A stretch of DNA of 64,000 nt, from contig JAEWPC010000005.1 in assembly GCA_023460795.1 (NCBI GenBank), positions 62,001-126,000 of the forward strand, written 5' to 3'. The position numbers and the translations under genes are program-made. The DNA comes from Bacillota bacterium. Its GTDB lineage: Bacteria; Bacillota; Bacilli; Paenibacillales; Paenibacillaceae. Positions 34,981 to 43,021 of this stretch are shown here, in pieces. The first letter of the stretch is position 1. Every line of letters starts with the position of its first letter. The notes beneath the pieces were generated by a model. That model was not told the DNA's origin. It was given only the letters and a program-made list of their open reading frames with translations, and did not search any database.

Positions 34981-35521
34981 ATCCGCGATGTCCCATTTGA
35001 AGACCAGCGAGGATTTCCAAGAAGCGACTTATACCAAATTGATGAAACATAAGGAGAGAATGAATATGGAATTGGCGAAGAAGAGAAAAGCAACGGGTTG
35101 GATGGCTGGAATAGCGGCGTGCGCGGTGCTTGCGGTAGGCCTTATTGCTCTCAATCAGAACTCCCCGGCGTCGACGCCTTCGTCTCAATCTGCGACCCCG
35201 TCCGAGACCCAGTCTTCGACTTCCACTCCGACGAACACGACAAAGCCTCCGATTATGGGCAAGGTGGCGGTGAACATCGACGGCGTCATCTCCGAAGTAA
35301 GCGAGGACGGCAAGAGCTTCAAGGTCGGCGATCTGTGGGTTACCGTGACTCCGGAGACGAAGATGGGCATAGACGGACCTACCGCAGCGGAGCCTTCCGA
35401 AGAGCTGCTGCAGAAGGAATTCAAAGTAGGGAACATCGTGTCCGGCTTCACGACCGACGACATCGGCACGGGCAAGGTGAACGCAACGAACATCTATAAC
35501 AATATGGCTCCAGCGCAATAA
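34961..35521 (+). CDS. Membrane protein, likely anti-sigma partner of the preceding ECF factor
   Basis: 186 aa with a basic cytoplasmic N terminus (1-45), one membrane helix (about 47-65) and a Ser/Thr/Pro-rich extracellular linker. A small C-terminal beta domain (about 88-175) resembles the OB-like domains seen in secreted stress proteins (KVAVNIDGVISEVSEDGKSFKVGDLWVTVTPETKM). The N-terminal region has no obvious zinc HxxxCxxC motif, so it is not a ZAS-type anti-sigma; the assignment rests on gene order, overlap and topology. GGAGG lies eight bases ahead of the ATG. Confidence 0.65.
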   Translation: MKKSVYKSAMSHLKTSEDFQEATYTKLMKHKERMNMELAKKRKATGWMAGIAACAVLAVGLIALNQNSPASTPSSQSATPSETQSSTSTPTNTTKPPIMGKVAVNIDGVISEVSEDGKSFKVGDLWVTVTPETKMGIDGPTAAEPSEELLQKEFKVGNIVSGFTTDDIGTGKVNATNIYNNMAPAQ

Positions 35522-35536
35522 GAGCGGAGTGCGAAG

Positions 35537-35580
35537 GGGGTGTGCCGGTAGTCTATACAACATGACTATCGGCACACCCC
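35537..35580. terminator. Strong stem-loop between convergent genes
   Basis: GGGGTGTGCCGGTAGTC pairs with GACTATCGGCACACCCC (one G-T step), loop 10 nt. It separates the anti-sigma-like gene from the convergent GH16 gene. Confidence 0.75.
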
Positions 35581-35589
35581 TGTTGTCTA

Positions 35590-36402
35590 TTAAAGATCAA
35601 TTTGATAGCATCTTACATAATCGATGGCGAACTCGCTCGGATAAACAGGCAACTCGAAGTTTCCGTTCTTCTGGGGAGGGATTTCATATACGTTAAGCAT
35701 CAATTGCATGGGATAGTCTGGCGACTGACGCGAGCGATGAATCAACTCGTTATCAACATAAAAGTCAACGCCTTCGGGAGTCCAATCGATCGCATAGATA
35801 TGGAATTGCGTCGGGTCCATCGCCAACTCCCGTTCGAAAAACTCCTCTTCAATCGCAGGATCACCGAACGCATGAATGCCGAAGCCGAGCGTGCACGCTC
35901 CGTCCCTCACGTTCCACCCTTTCAATTCGAACGGGCAAATTTCCGCCGAACGCTCGGGCTTATCCTCGAAGCCAATCATCCAGAACGCGCAGACATTCCG
36001 AGGCGTACCAAGTCCTTTGGCCCGAATTTCGAAATAGCCGTACTGCTGGACGAACAACCGCTCCTTTGCCTGTTCCTCTCGAACGCGGCAATTCTGCGAA
36101 AATCGATGTTGTCCGAGCGCGCTGCCGAGAGGCCCGGCGAACACTCCCGTCTGCAGGCTGCTCACTTTCACGTCTCCATCGAATTCTTTGCACCACGGTT
36201 GTTGGCCTTCGGTAATTCGCAAGAGAAGCTGACTGTTATCGAACCGGTAATTTGCGATTGTGTTGGGGCGACTGCTCCATTGCGGCAAGTAATAGGGCAG
36301 CCATTTCGTCCGATCCAGCTCTCCTGTCTCGAAGTCGTCGTTGTATACGAGGATGTACCCGGCTTTTTCTAGAGGGTTTCTCGGAAAATCCCGCTTATTC
36401 AT
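35590..36402 (-). CDS. Glycoside hydrolase family 16 protein, cytoplasmic
   Basis: 270 aa without signal peptide. FETGELDRTKWLPYYLPQWSS, GYFEIRAKGLGTPRNVCAFWMIG and FHIYAIDWTPEGVDFYVDNELIH are the conserved beta-jelly-roll strands of GH16 (laminarinase/licheninase clan). The catalytic motif normally reads ExDxxE; here it is Glu154-Ile-Cys-Pro-Phe-Glu159, so both acids remain but the helper Asp is Cys. AAGGAG precedes the ATG. Single-gene unit; beta-glucan or related glycan is the likely substrate. Confidence 0.85.
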   Translation of the reverse strand: MNKRDFPRNPLEKAGYILVYNDDFETGELDRTKWLPYYLPQWSSRPNTIANYRFDNSQLLLRITEGQQPWCKEFDGDVKVSSLQTGVFAGPLGSALGQHRFSQNCRVREEQAKERLFVQQYGYFEIRAKGLGTPRNVCAFWMIGFEDKPERSAEICPFELKGWNVRDGACTLGFGIHAFGDPAIEEEFFERELAMDPTQFHIYAIDWTPEGVDFYVDNELIHRSRQSPDYPMQLMLNVYEIPPQKNGNFELPVYPSEFAIDYVRCYQIDL

Positions 36403-36547
36403 TGCGCCTCACTCCTTTTTCATATATTAACTAGACTCCTCCACCTTCCGCAAACAACTACTAGGTTAGATATGGATGGTTTGAACGAAAGGACGACCTA
36501 TACTATACTAGTCCCTAACATCAAACAAGCTTGACAAGGAGTTGACT

Positions 36548-37807
36548 ATGGAAGTAATCAAAGACGCTCTAGCTGATCTCAAAGTTCAAGAGGATGTCGC
36601 TCTCTATCTCTCGAACATCATCATGATTATGTTTATCGTCATGCTCTGCGTTGCGGCTAATTTTATCACTAAGAAAATCGTGCTTCGGGTCATTACCCAC
36701 GTCATCACCAAAAGCAGATTCAAGTGGTACAGTATCCTGTTGGAGCGAAAGGTGTTCCAGAAGCTTTCCCATCTGGTACCGGCCATTACCATCTATAACT
36801 TTGCGTCCTCGTTCCCGGACTATCAGGCGCTCATCGAGAAGAGCGCGTTTTGCTATATTTTTATTGTGGCGATCCTGGCATTGAACGCTTTCTTGGATGC
36901 CGTCAACGATATTTATTTAATGTACGAAGAGTCTAGAATCAGGCCGATCAAAAGCTTCATCCAAGTCGCCAAAATCATCATTTTCATCGTTGGCGGCATT
37001 ACGCTCATCGCCACCTTGATCGGCAAGAGCCCGCTCTTGCTGTTAAGCGGGCTTGGCGCTCTGTCGGCCGTGCTGATGTTGATCTTCAAGGATTCCCTGC
37101 TCGGTCTCGTGGCCGGCGTCCAATTGTCCGCCAACGACATGGTTCGCGTCGGCGATTGGATCGAGATGCCGAAATATAACGCCGACGGCGACGTCATCGA
37201 GATTACGCTGAATACGGTAAAGGTTAAGAACTGGGATAAAACCATTACGATGGTCCCCAGCTATGCCTTCATCTCCGACTCCTTTAAAAACTGGAGAGGC
37301 ATGCAGGACACGGGCGGCCGGCGGATCAAACGATCCATCTACATCGATACGTCCAGCATCCAATTCTGTACGGATGAGATGATCGAGCGATTCAAGAAAA
37401 TCCACCTTCTTAAGGATTATATAGAAACCAAAGAGAAAGAAATCGAAGCCTATAATCAGGAGAACCGCATCGATCCTTCGAGCAGAGTGAATGGAAGAAA
37501 CCTGACGAATATCGGCACCTACCGAATCTATATAGATAACTACCTGAAGAAACACCCGTTTATTCATAAGGAACTGACGTCCATGGTCAGGCAGCTGGCT
37601 CCGGGAGAACACGGCTTGCCTTTGGAAATTTACGCGTTCACAAGCGATATCCGCTGGCTGTCTTATGAAGCGATTCAAGCCGACATCTTCGACCATTGCT
37701 TGGCCGTGGCATCGGAGTTTGGCTTGCGAGTATACCAGAATCCGACGGGCTACGATATGCGCGGGTTAGCTGAACCGGCCTCAAGATTCGCGGTAGAACG
37801 CGGGTAA
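36548..37807 (+). CDS. MscS-family mechanosensitive ion channel (YbdG-like)
   Basis: 419 aa. Membrane helices lie near 20-45, 75-110 and 140-205; the pore-lining helix and start of the beta domain are GLGALSAVLMLIFKDSLLGLVAGVQLSANDMVRVGDWIEMP. The large C-terminal cytoplasmic domain with VPSYAFISDSFKNWRGM and an insertion is close to E. coli YbdG (MscM). It releases solutes on osmotic down-shock. ATG at 36548 follows AAGGAG. Confidence 0.92.
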   Translation: MEVIKDALADLKVQEDVALYLSNIIMIMFIVMLCVAANFITKKIVLRVITHVITKSRFKWYSILLERKVFQKLSHLVPAITIYNFASSFPDYQALIEKSAFCYIFIVAILALNAFLDAVNDIYLMYEESRIRPIKSFIQVAKIIIFIVGGITLIATLIGKSPLLLLSGLGALSAVLMLIFKDSLLGLVAGVQLSANDMVRVGDWIEMPKYNADGDVIEITLNTVKVKNWDKTITMVPSYAFISDSFKNWRGMQDTGGRRIKRSIYIDTSSIQFCTDEMIERFKKIHLLKDYIETKEKEIEAYNQENRIDPSSRVNGRNLTNIGTYRIYIDNYLKKHPFIHKELTSMVRQLAPGEHGLPLEIYAFTSDIRWLSYEAIQADIFDHCLAVASEFGLRVYQNPTGYDMRGLAEPASRFAVERG

Positions 37808-37840
37808 TCGGGATCCTGAAACCTTTGGGGGCGAATGAAC

Positions 37841-38197
37841 ATGAAGCCGATAGATGGAATGATACTCACTGTATTTTTTCTGCTCGAGATCGCTGCGATG
37901 ATTGCGCTCGGAGCTTACGGATACCATATCGGCACCGGGACAGCGGTCGGAATCCTATTGGCGATCGCTTTGCCGCTGGCGGTCGCCATTCTATGGGGGA
38001 TGTTTCTTTCCCCGAAGGCTTCGCGCCCCGTCTTCACCTATCCCGTTCGAACGGCTTTGAAGCTCGTAGTTTTCGTGCTGGCTTCGGCAGCCTTGTACGC
38101 AATAGATCAGGTGGCGCTTGGACTAGCTTTTCTGATCTTATCCTTCTTTATCGTGGCGACAGTCTTTATCTTAAAGTTGCATGAAGTTAAGATGTGA
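37841..38197 (+). CDS. YrdB family membrane protein (DUF2568)
   Basis: 118 aa with four membrane helices. AIALPLAVAILWGMFLSPKASRP and the VRTALKLVVFVLASAALY segment are typical of YrdB/DUF2568. The function is unknown. ATG at 37841 suits the GGGGG ribosome binding site better than the ATG six bases earlier. It lies 33 nt behind mscS and probably shares its transcript. Confidence 0.8.
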   Translation: MKPIDGMILTVFFLLEIAAMIALGAYGYHIGTGTAVGILLAIALPLAVAILWGMFLSPKASRPVFTYPVRTALKLVVFVLASAALYAIDQVALGLAFLILSFFIVATVFILKLHEVKM

Positions 38198-38234
38198 ATG
38201 GATTGGGTCAGGAAACAATTAGAAGATTGTCACG

Positions 38235-38266
38235 GCTCGTTAAGCTTCGGCTTGGCGGGCTTTTTT
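38235..38266 (+). terminator. Terminator after the YrdB gene
   Basis: An 11-bp stem (GCTCGTTAAGC with GCTTGGCGGGC, G-T pairs included) closes a TTCG tetraloop and is followed by six T. Confidence 0.9.
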
Positions 38267-38279
38267 AGTTTTTGCGCAC

Positions 38280-38322
38280 TTGTGTGTAAGTGGGAACATA
38301 TGTTACATTAAACCTATGTTAC
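38280..38322 (+). promoter_or_regulatory. Promoter and operator region of the padR-type gene
   Basis: TTGTGT, 17-nt spacer, TTACAT. A perfect palindrome AACATATGTT (38295-38304) covers the -10 area, and TATGTTAC occurs at 38299-38306 and again at 38315-38322. It is a likely autoregulatory PadR site. Confidence 0.5.
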
Positions 38323-38340
38323 GATAAGAGGGGATAGCGA

Positions 38341-39264
38341 ATGAACATTCAACACGCGATTCTGGGGCTATTGCGAAATCAGTCTCTCACGGGATACGAC
38401 ATGAAAAAAGCGATGCAGAAGTCGCCGTTCATCTACTGGTCGGGCAACAATAGCCAAATCTATCGCGCGCTGGCCGAGCTTGAGGACGAGGGCTTCGTCA
38501 GCGTCGAGATCAAACATGGCGAGGCTTCCCCGACCAAAAAGATCTATACGTTGACGAATCGAGGTCGAGAGGAACTGCATCGATTAACGCTAGGATTTCC
38601 CGAGGCGCCGGAAATACGCAAAACCTTTCTGATGCAGCTGGTGTTCGGCGGAAACCTTACCCGACCGGAGCTTGAATCCTTGCTTGAACAATACAGCGGC
38701 GAAGTGAAGGGTATGGCGCTTACAGTGAACAACAATGGTTCATCCGATCTTAGTACGCCCTATGAATCGGCGATACGGGAATTGGTCATGGAGAACATCC
38801 GCCAGATGTATGAGTCCGAATTGAGATGGATCGACAAGGTGCGGTCGGTCGCTCTCCCTCTTGCGCCGGACAAACCTGAAATGAAAGAGAAAGGACGTCA
38901 TTCTACTATGAAATTCAATAAGGTTCATAAGAACGGCCAGGATTACATCGAAGTCGTTGCCGGTGAAATCAAGGAAGAGCAGGATGGTCTTCATCTGGTG
39001 GCGGCATGCGCGGAGAACGGCACGAACAAGGTGATGCTTCCCGCAGCGTGCTTGTCGGAGCAGTTCCTGCAGCTCTCGACTCGTGTAGCAGGAATGGTGC
39101 TGCAAAAGCTCACCAACTACAACATCAAGGCCGTTGCGGTGCTTGATGCTGACAAAGCTCGAGGTAAATTTAAGGATTTTCTTGTAGAAGCCAACCGCGG
39201 GAGGCTATTCCATGCCTTTGAGGATCGGGGGCAAGCGGAAAGCTGGTTGTTGGAGGATAAATAA
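38341..39264 (+). CDS. PadR-family regulator fused to a DUF4180 domain
   Basis: 307 aa. Residues 1-175 are a PadR winged helix with C-terminal dimer helices (ILGLLRNQSLTGYDMKKAMQKSPF ... IYRALAELEDEGFVSVE). After a short linker, residues about 190-305 form a DUF4180 domain (MKFNKVHKNGQDYIEVVAGEI ... RLFHAFEDRGQAESWL), usually a separate small protein. The DUF4180 part may sense a ligand. It overlaps the alpha/beta hydrolase start by one base (TAATG), so both are translationally coupled. Confidence 0.85.
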   Translation: MNIQHAILGLLRNQSLTGYDMKKAMQKSPFIYWSGNNSQIYRALAELEDEGFVSVEIKHGEASPTKKIYTLTNRGREELHRLTLGFPEAPEIRKTFLMQLVFGGNLTRPELESLLEQYSGEVKGMALTVNNNGSSDLSTPYESAIRELVMENIRQMYESELRWIDKVRSVALPLAPDKPEMKEKGRHSTMKFNKVHKNGQDYIEVVAGEIKEEQDGLHLVAACAENGTNKVMLPAACLSEQFLQLSTRVAGMVLQKLTNYNIKAVAVLDADKARGKFKDFLVEANRGRLFHAFEDRGQAESWLLEDK

Positions 39265-40115
39265 TGACTACGATATATAAGAGCGAAGCAGGTAAACAGA
39301 AGGTGTTGGCGGAATACAGAAGGATTCTTGCGGACTGGCCTGTTGATAACAAACAGTATTATATCGCAACTTCATACGGCGAGACGTTCGTCATTGAATC
39401 CGGAGATCCGACAAGTCCGGCGTTAGTGTTGCTTCATGGGAGCTTGTCGAACTCTTTCTCCTGGTATGGCGACGTAGCACTGCTAAGCGAGCGATTCCAT
39501 GTGTTCGCTGTTGATCTGCTCGGCGAGGCCGGCCTTTCCGCGGAAAGCCGGCCAACCTATCAAAGCGGAGCTTACGAGCAATGGTTGGATGAGGTCATCG
39601 CTCGCCTCGGCATTAAGCCATGCGCGATCGCCGGTCAGTCTCTGGGCGGTTGGATGGCGCTTCGTTACGCGACCATTCATCCGGACAAGGTAAGCCATCT
39701 CGCTCTTCTGTGTCCTGGCGGGCTTGCGAGGCAAAGGCGGGATTTTCTGTTCAGAGTATTGTTACGATCCATCGCTGCTCGCGGCGATCAATCCAAAGTC
39801 ATTAATGGCGTATTAGGCATAGATGAGGGCATTAGCGATACAGACGAGTTCCGCAGAACGCTGGAGTATATCCTTCTCATCAATCAATATGAGAAACCTC
39901 GTTATGCAACGCTCCCCGTGTTCAGCGACGGCGAGCTCTCCCGTCTTACCATGCCGATCCTCGTTATATTCGGCGAGAACGATATGCTCTTAAACGCCAA
40001 GAAGAGTATCGGCCGGATCGAGCGCACCGCTCCGAACGTCACTTCAGTTCTCCTGCCGAACGTGGGACATGCTGTCTTGGGGCAAGTAGAACGGATACGG
40101 GATTTCTTAGGTTAG
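39264..40115 (+). CDS. Alpha/beta hydrolase
   Basis: 283 aa, cytoplasmic. LVLLHGSLSNSFSW (oxyanion region), nucleophile elbow GQSLGG, acidic residue in VIFGENDML and catalytic His in PNVGHAVLG form a complete triad. The substrate is unknown. GGAGG of the preceding gene's last codons serves as ribosome binding site. Its end overlaps the convergent TetR gene by 9 nt. Confidence 0.88.
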   Translation: MTTIYKSEAGKQKVLAEYRRILADWPVDNKQYYIATSYGETFVIESGDPTSPALVLLHGSLSNSFSWYGDVALLSERFHVFAVDLLGEAGLSAESRPTYQSGAYEQWLDEVIARLGIKPCAIAGQSLGGWMALRYATIHPDKVSHLALLCPGGLARQRRDFLFRVLLRSIAARGDQSKVINGVLGIDEGISDTDEFRRTLEYILLINQYEKPRYATLPVFSDGELSRLTMPILVIFGENDMLLNAKKSIGRIERTAPNVTSVLLPNVGHAVLGQVERIRDFLG

Positions 40116-40694
40116 TTCATGCCGCGAGGTCAACTGGATGAAATCCGATACTCGTTCCTTCAGGCCTGCTAACCTTCGTTCAAAGACGGACTTATCATGG
40201 AGAGCTCTACTGAGAAGCAAGCTCCCCTGAATTCCGCTGACTACTTCTTCGGCAAGTTCGCTAGCCGCTTCGGCGGATACGCCTGTTCGAACGATGGCAG
40301 TACCTAGAGCTTGAATCCACCGTTCAAAATATTGCCGAATCATCGAGGAGAACCGGTCGCGCGTCTCGTCAAGGGCGAACGCTCCGACCAGGCAGATGCG
40401 CCCGCCCGACTGGAAGTACGTGTCAACCTCGCGCCACATATGTTCAATAGCCGCGAGAGGCTCGTCTTTTTCGAGGGGCACGAACAGGTGGCTGATGAAC
40501 CATTGGTCGATATGCGCGAGAATCTCGGCAGCCATCTCATCTTTGCCGCCAGGGAAGAAGTAGTAGAGGCTCCCTTTGGACAGTCGGGTACGGGCCGTGA
40601 TTTTACTCATCGATGCGCCCTCGAAACCTAGCTCGCGGAATACTTCGGCAATCATAGGGATGACATCCGCTTTTTCGTGAACGATCCTGGTCAT
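40107..40694 (-). CDS. TetR-family regulator, LmrA/YxaF (QdoR)-like
   Basis: 195 aa. HTH TARTRLSKGSLYYFFPGGKDEMA; the PGGK turn after the recognition helix and overall length resemble B. subtilis LmrA/QdoR. ATG at 40694 overlaps the upstream DUF1348 stop by 4 nt (ATGA), so the two are coupled. A TAGACC-type operator lies ahead of the operon (41189-41204), which supports the subfamily call. Confidence 0.85.
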   Translation of the reverse strand: MTRIVHEKADVIPMIAEVFRELGFEGASMSKITARTRLSKGSLYYFFPGGKDEMAAEILAHIDQWFISHLFVPLEKDEPLAAIEHMWREVDTYFQSGGRICLVGAFALDETRDRFSSMIRQYFERWIQALGTAIVRTGVSAEAASELAEEVVSGIQGSLLLSRALHDKSVFERRLAGLKERVSDFIQLTSRHELT

Positions 40695-41152
40695 AAGCCT
40701 AAATCGGATAGCCCAGGATGATCGTCGGGGCGCCGCCCGAGCGGCCAATGAAACTTACGTTCCTCTTCGCGAATGGGCATATCGTTGATGGAGGCGAACC
40801 GGCGCTTCATCAAGCCATCGGCCGCAAACTCCCAATTTTCGTTCCCATACGAACGATACCAATTGCCGCTGTCGTCATGCCATTCGTATGCGAAGCGCAC
40901 GGCAATCCGGTCATCGGTGAAGGACCACAGTTCTTTAATAAGGCGATAGTCCAGTTCCTTCGCCCATTTCCTTGCTAGGAACGCCGCAATCTCCGCGCGT
41001 CCGACGGGAAATTCGGCGCGATTGCGCCAAGTACTGTCCTCGGTATAAACAAGGGATACCCGTTGCGGGTCGCGGCTGTTCCAGCTGTCTTCAGCCATTC
41101 GAACCTTCTGCGTTGCGGATTCATACGTGAATGGGGGGATGAGTATCGTCAA
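40691..41152 (-). CDS. DUF1348 (NTF2/SnoaL-like) protein
   Basis: 153 aa, small alpha+beta barrel. AEDSWNSRDPQRVSLVYTEDSTWRNRAEF and RFAYEWHDDSGNWYRSYGNENWEF are characteristic of DUF1348. The function is unknown, perhaps handling a small hydrophobic molecule. TTG start with GAGGGG ahead. It is the first gene of an operon with the LmrA-like repressor. Confidence 0.85.
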   Translation of the reverse strand: MTILIPPFTYESATQKVRMAEDSWNSRDPQRVSLVYTEDSTWRNRAEFPVGRAEIAAFLARKWAKELDYRLIKELWSFTDDRIAVRFAYEWHDDSGNWYRSYGNENWEFAADGLMKRRFASINDMPIREEERKFHWPLGRRPDDHPGLSDLGL

Positions 41153-41188
41153 TCGAACCCCTCGCTTTCTGTACCTTTTGGATTATTG

Positions 41189-41204
41189 TAGACCAATCGG
41201 TACA
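41189..41204. promoter_or_regulatory. LmrA/QdoR-type operator upstream of the DUF1348-tetR operon
   Basis: TAGACC-AATC-GGTACA is close to the TAGACC-N4-GGTCTA palindrome bound by LmrA/QdoR of B. subtilis; two positions of the right arm differ. It is 37 nt ahead of the operon start. Confidence 0.5.
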
Positions 41205-41256
41205 CAGATGCAAGCGACAAGCAATCAGACGTTGGCTGATCCACGCGATATTTTTT

Positions 41257-41286
41257 TTGGTTCGATGACTCCATTTTTGCTATACT
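41257..41286 (+). promoter_or_regulatory. Promoter of a probably leaderless tetR gene
   Basis: TTGGTT, 18-nt spacer, TATACT with TGC just before it (extended -10). The -10 ends six bases ahead of the ATG, so the predicted transcription start coincides with the start codon. Confidence 0.55.
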
Positions 41287-41292
41287 AAGCGT

Positions 41293-41964
41293 ATGAAAAA
41301 GACAACGAATCCCCCAACCGAAACGAATAGGGAGTCGCAGGCCGTTCCTGTCCAGAAGCTGACGAAAAAAGGACAGGCCACGCGGGCGCGCATCGTGGCT
41401 GCCGCCGCGAAGCTGATGTATGAGCGCGGCGTTGCCGGCACCAGCGTGGAGGATGTCCAGCTAGAGGCGGGCGTCAGCTCTTCTCAGCTGTACCACTACT
41501 TCAAGGAGAAGCGGGAGCTCGTCCTTGCCGTTATTCTCTTCCAGAACGAGCAGGTGCTCGGCTCGCAGGAACCGTTGCTGAGTCATCTTGATAGCATGGA
41601 AGCCCTGCAATCGTGGCGCGATGCGCTTGTTCGGTACCAGACGGAGCTTGGCTTTCAAGGCGGATGCCCGATCGGCTCGCTCGGCAGCGAGCTGGCAGAC
41701 CTGGAGCCTGCCGCAAGGAAGGAGCTGGCGGCTGGATTCGTACAGTGGGAGCTGGCGATCCGCCGAGGGCTTCAGGCGATCTATGACCGCGGCGAGATGC
41801 GCAGCGACGCCCAGCCGGAGCAGCTTGCGCTGGGGCTGCTCACCGCTCTTCAAGGCGGGCTGCTGCTGTCCAAGGTTCGCAAGGAAGCCGGTCCGCTCGA
41901 AGCCGGTCTGGACGCCATGTTGGACCATATCAAGTCAAACCTTATTGAAGCTGCATCGAAGTAA
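41293..41964 (+). CDS. TetR/AcrR-family regulator
   Basis: 223 aa. A polar 24-residue N-terminal tail precedes the HTH (ATRARIVAAAAKLMYERG ... SVEDVQLEAGVSSSQLYHYFKEKREL). The C-terminal domain with GGCPIGSLGSELAD matches a common AcrR subgroup (TetR_C_6-like). No ribosome binding site is present; the ATG lies where transcription should begin. No obvious target gene is adjacent, and a strong terminator follows. Confidence 0.85.
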   Translation: MKKTTNPPTETNRESQAVPVQKLTKKGQATRARIVAAAAKLMYERGVAGTSVEDVQLEAGVSSSQLYHYFKEKRELVLAVILFQNEQVLGSQEPLLSHLDSMEALQSWRDALVRYQTELGFQGGCPIGSLGSELADLEPAARKELAAGFVQWELAIRRGLQAIYDRGEMRSDAQPEQLALGLLTALQGGLLLSKVRKEAGPLEAGLDAMLDHIKSNLIEAASK

Positions 41965-41999
41965 CCGATCGCAAGCGGGGAAGCAGTACAAATAACAAG

Positions 42000-42027
42000 G
42001 ACGCAATCACTTCACAGTGATTGCGTC
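42000..42027 (+). terminator. Terminator after the leaderless tetR gene
   Basis: GACGCAATCACT pairs perfectly with AGTGATTGCGTC, loop TCAC, followed by TTTGTT. Confidence 0.85.
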
Positions 42028-42072
42028 TTTGTTATATTGCTTTTATATCAATCAGTTACAGGAGGAAGCTCA

Positions 42073-42966
42073 ATGATTCAAAAGTTAGGCTTTACAGCTA
42101 ATGACCGATTGTTAATTATCAACGCTGACGATTTTGGAATGACTAAGGGAACTAACGAAGCCATTATTCATTTGTTTGAAGAAAACTCCATAACCTCCGC
42201 ATCGATTATGATCCCTTGTTCAGATTCGAATGAAGCTATGGAGATATGCAACCAAAAAAGCATTCGGAATATTGGAATCCATCTGACATTAACAAGCGGC
42301 GAGTTGAATCCTTATCAGCCAGTCTTCAATAAAAGAACTTTGAAAAGTTTAATCTCCGCAGATGGATACTTTCACGCCGATGTTGCTTATATGGAAAGTA
42401 ATTCCGATGAGGATGAGGTTCGATTGGAAATGGAATCACAGATTCAAAGCGCAATCTTAAAGGGAATGGATCCAACCCACCTTGATAGTCACGCGGGAAG
42501 CATTATGGGACTATTCACGGGTCGGGATTTTCTGGAAATAGCATTTGATTTGTGTGAAAAATATCGTCTCCCATACAATTTGCCAACTAAGATATTAGAA
42601 CAACCGTTTTTAAATGCGGATCAACTGAGGTTGTTTCAAACAAGGATCGCTTCGGCAAAAAATAGAAAAATCTTATTAATTGACGATATGGTTTCTCTTC
42701 CCTATTGCTTGAATCCCGTTATAGAGTACAGCAAAGTGAAAAAACAATTAGCTGGTATATTAAAGAACATAAGACCTGGAATAACCCAACTGACCGTACA
42801 TCCGTCAAAAATAACAGACCAGTTAATAGCGATTACGAACTGTTATAAAGAAAGAGAAATAGAGTACTGTCTACTAAAAGATATCGAAATGAAGCAATTG
42901 ATGCACAGTGAGCGGATTCATCTTATATCGTGGAAGGAAATTCGAGACTTACAAAGAAGCATGTAA
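42073..42966 (+). CDS. ChbG/YdjC-family carbohydrate deacetylase
   Basis: 297 aa. IINADDFGMTKGTNEAI near the N terminus and LDSHAG in the middle carry the metal-binding Asp/His residues of YdjC deacetylases; HPSKI lies near the end. Relatives deacetylate chitooligosaccharides. AGGAGG precedes ATG 42073. Base composition is clearly more AT-rich than the neighbours (many AAA, ATT, TTA codons), which hints at recent transfer. It stands alone between a terminator and the peroxiredoxin promoter. Confidence 0.85.
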   Translation: MIQKLGFTANDRLLIINADDFGMTKGTNEAIIHLFEENSITSASIMIPCSDSNEAMEICNQKSIRNIGIHLTLTSGELNPYQPVFNKRTLKSLISADGYFHADVAYMESNSDEDEVRLEMESQIQSAILKGMDPTHLDSHAGSIMGLFTGRDFLEIAFDLCEKYRLPYNLPTKILEQPFLNADQLRLFQTRIASAKNRKILLIDDMVSLPYCLNPVIEYSKVKKQLAGILKNIRPGITQLTVHPSKITDQLIAITNCYKEREIEYCLLKDIEMKQLMHSERIHLISWKEIRDLQRSM

Positions 42967-42971
42967 TTAAA

Positions 42972-42993
42972 TTTTGGAGTTGACACTCCAAAA
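42972..42993. promoter_or_regulatory. Palindromic operator 1 of the peroxiredoxin gene
   Basis: TTTTGGAG and CTCCAAAA form a perfect 8+8 palindrome whose 6-nt centre is exactly the TTGACA -35 box, a repressor-occlusion layout. Confidence 0.65.
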
Positions 42994-43008
42994 AATATCG
43001 GTTAGGAT
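42980..43008 (+). promoter_or_regulatory. Sigma-A promoter of the peroxiredoxin gene
   Basis: TTGACA, 17-nt spacer, TAGGAT; about 72 nt ahead of the ATG. Confidence 0.7.
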
Positions 43009-43021
43009 GATCTCAAGTACA

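Noticed and set aside
36480..36541. Sigma-B-type promoter ahead of mscS
   Set aside because: GTTTGA is followed at a plausible distance by TATACT and not by GGGTAT; the match is too weak.
37825..38184. 119-codon frame overlapping the YrdB gene
   Set aside because: Arg/Cys/Asp-rich and without homology; the overlapping frame is a clean four-helix membrane protein.
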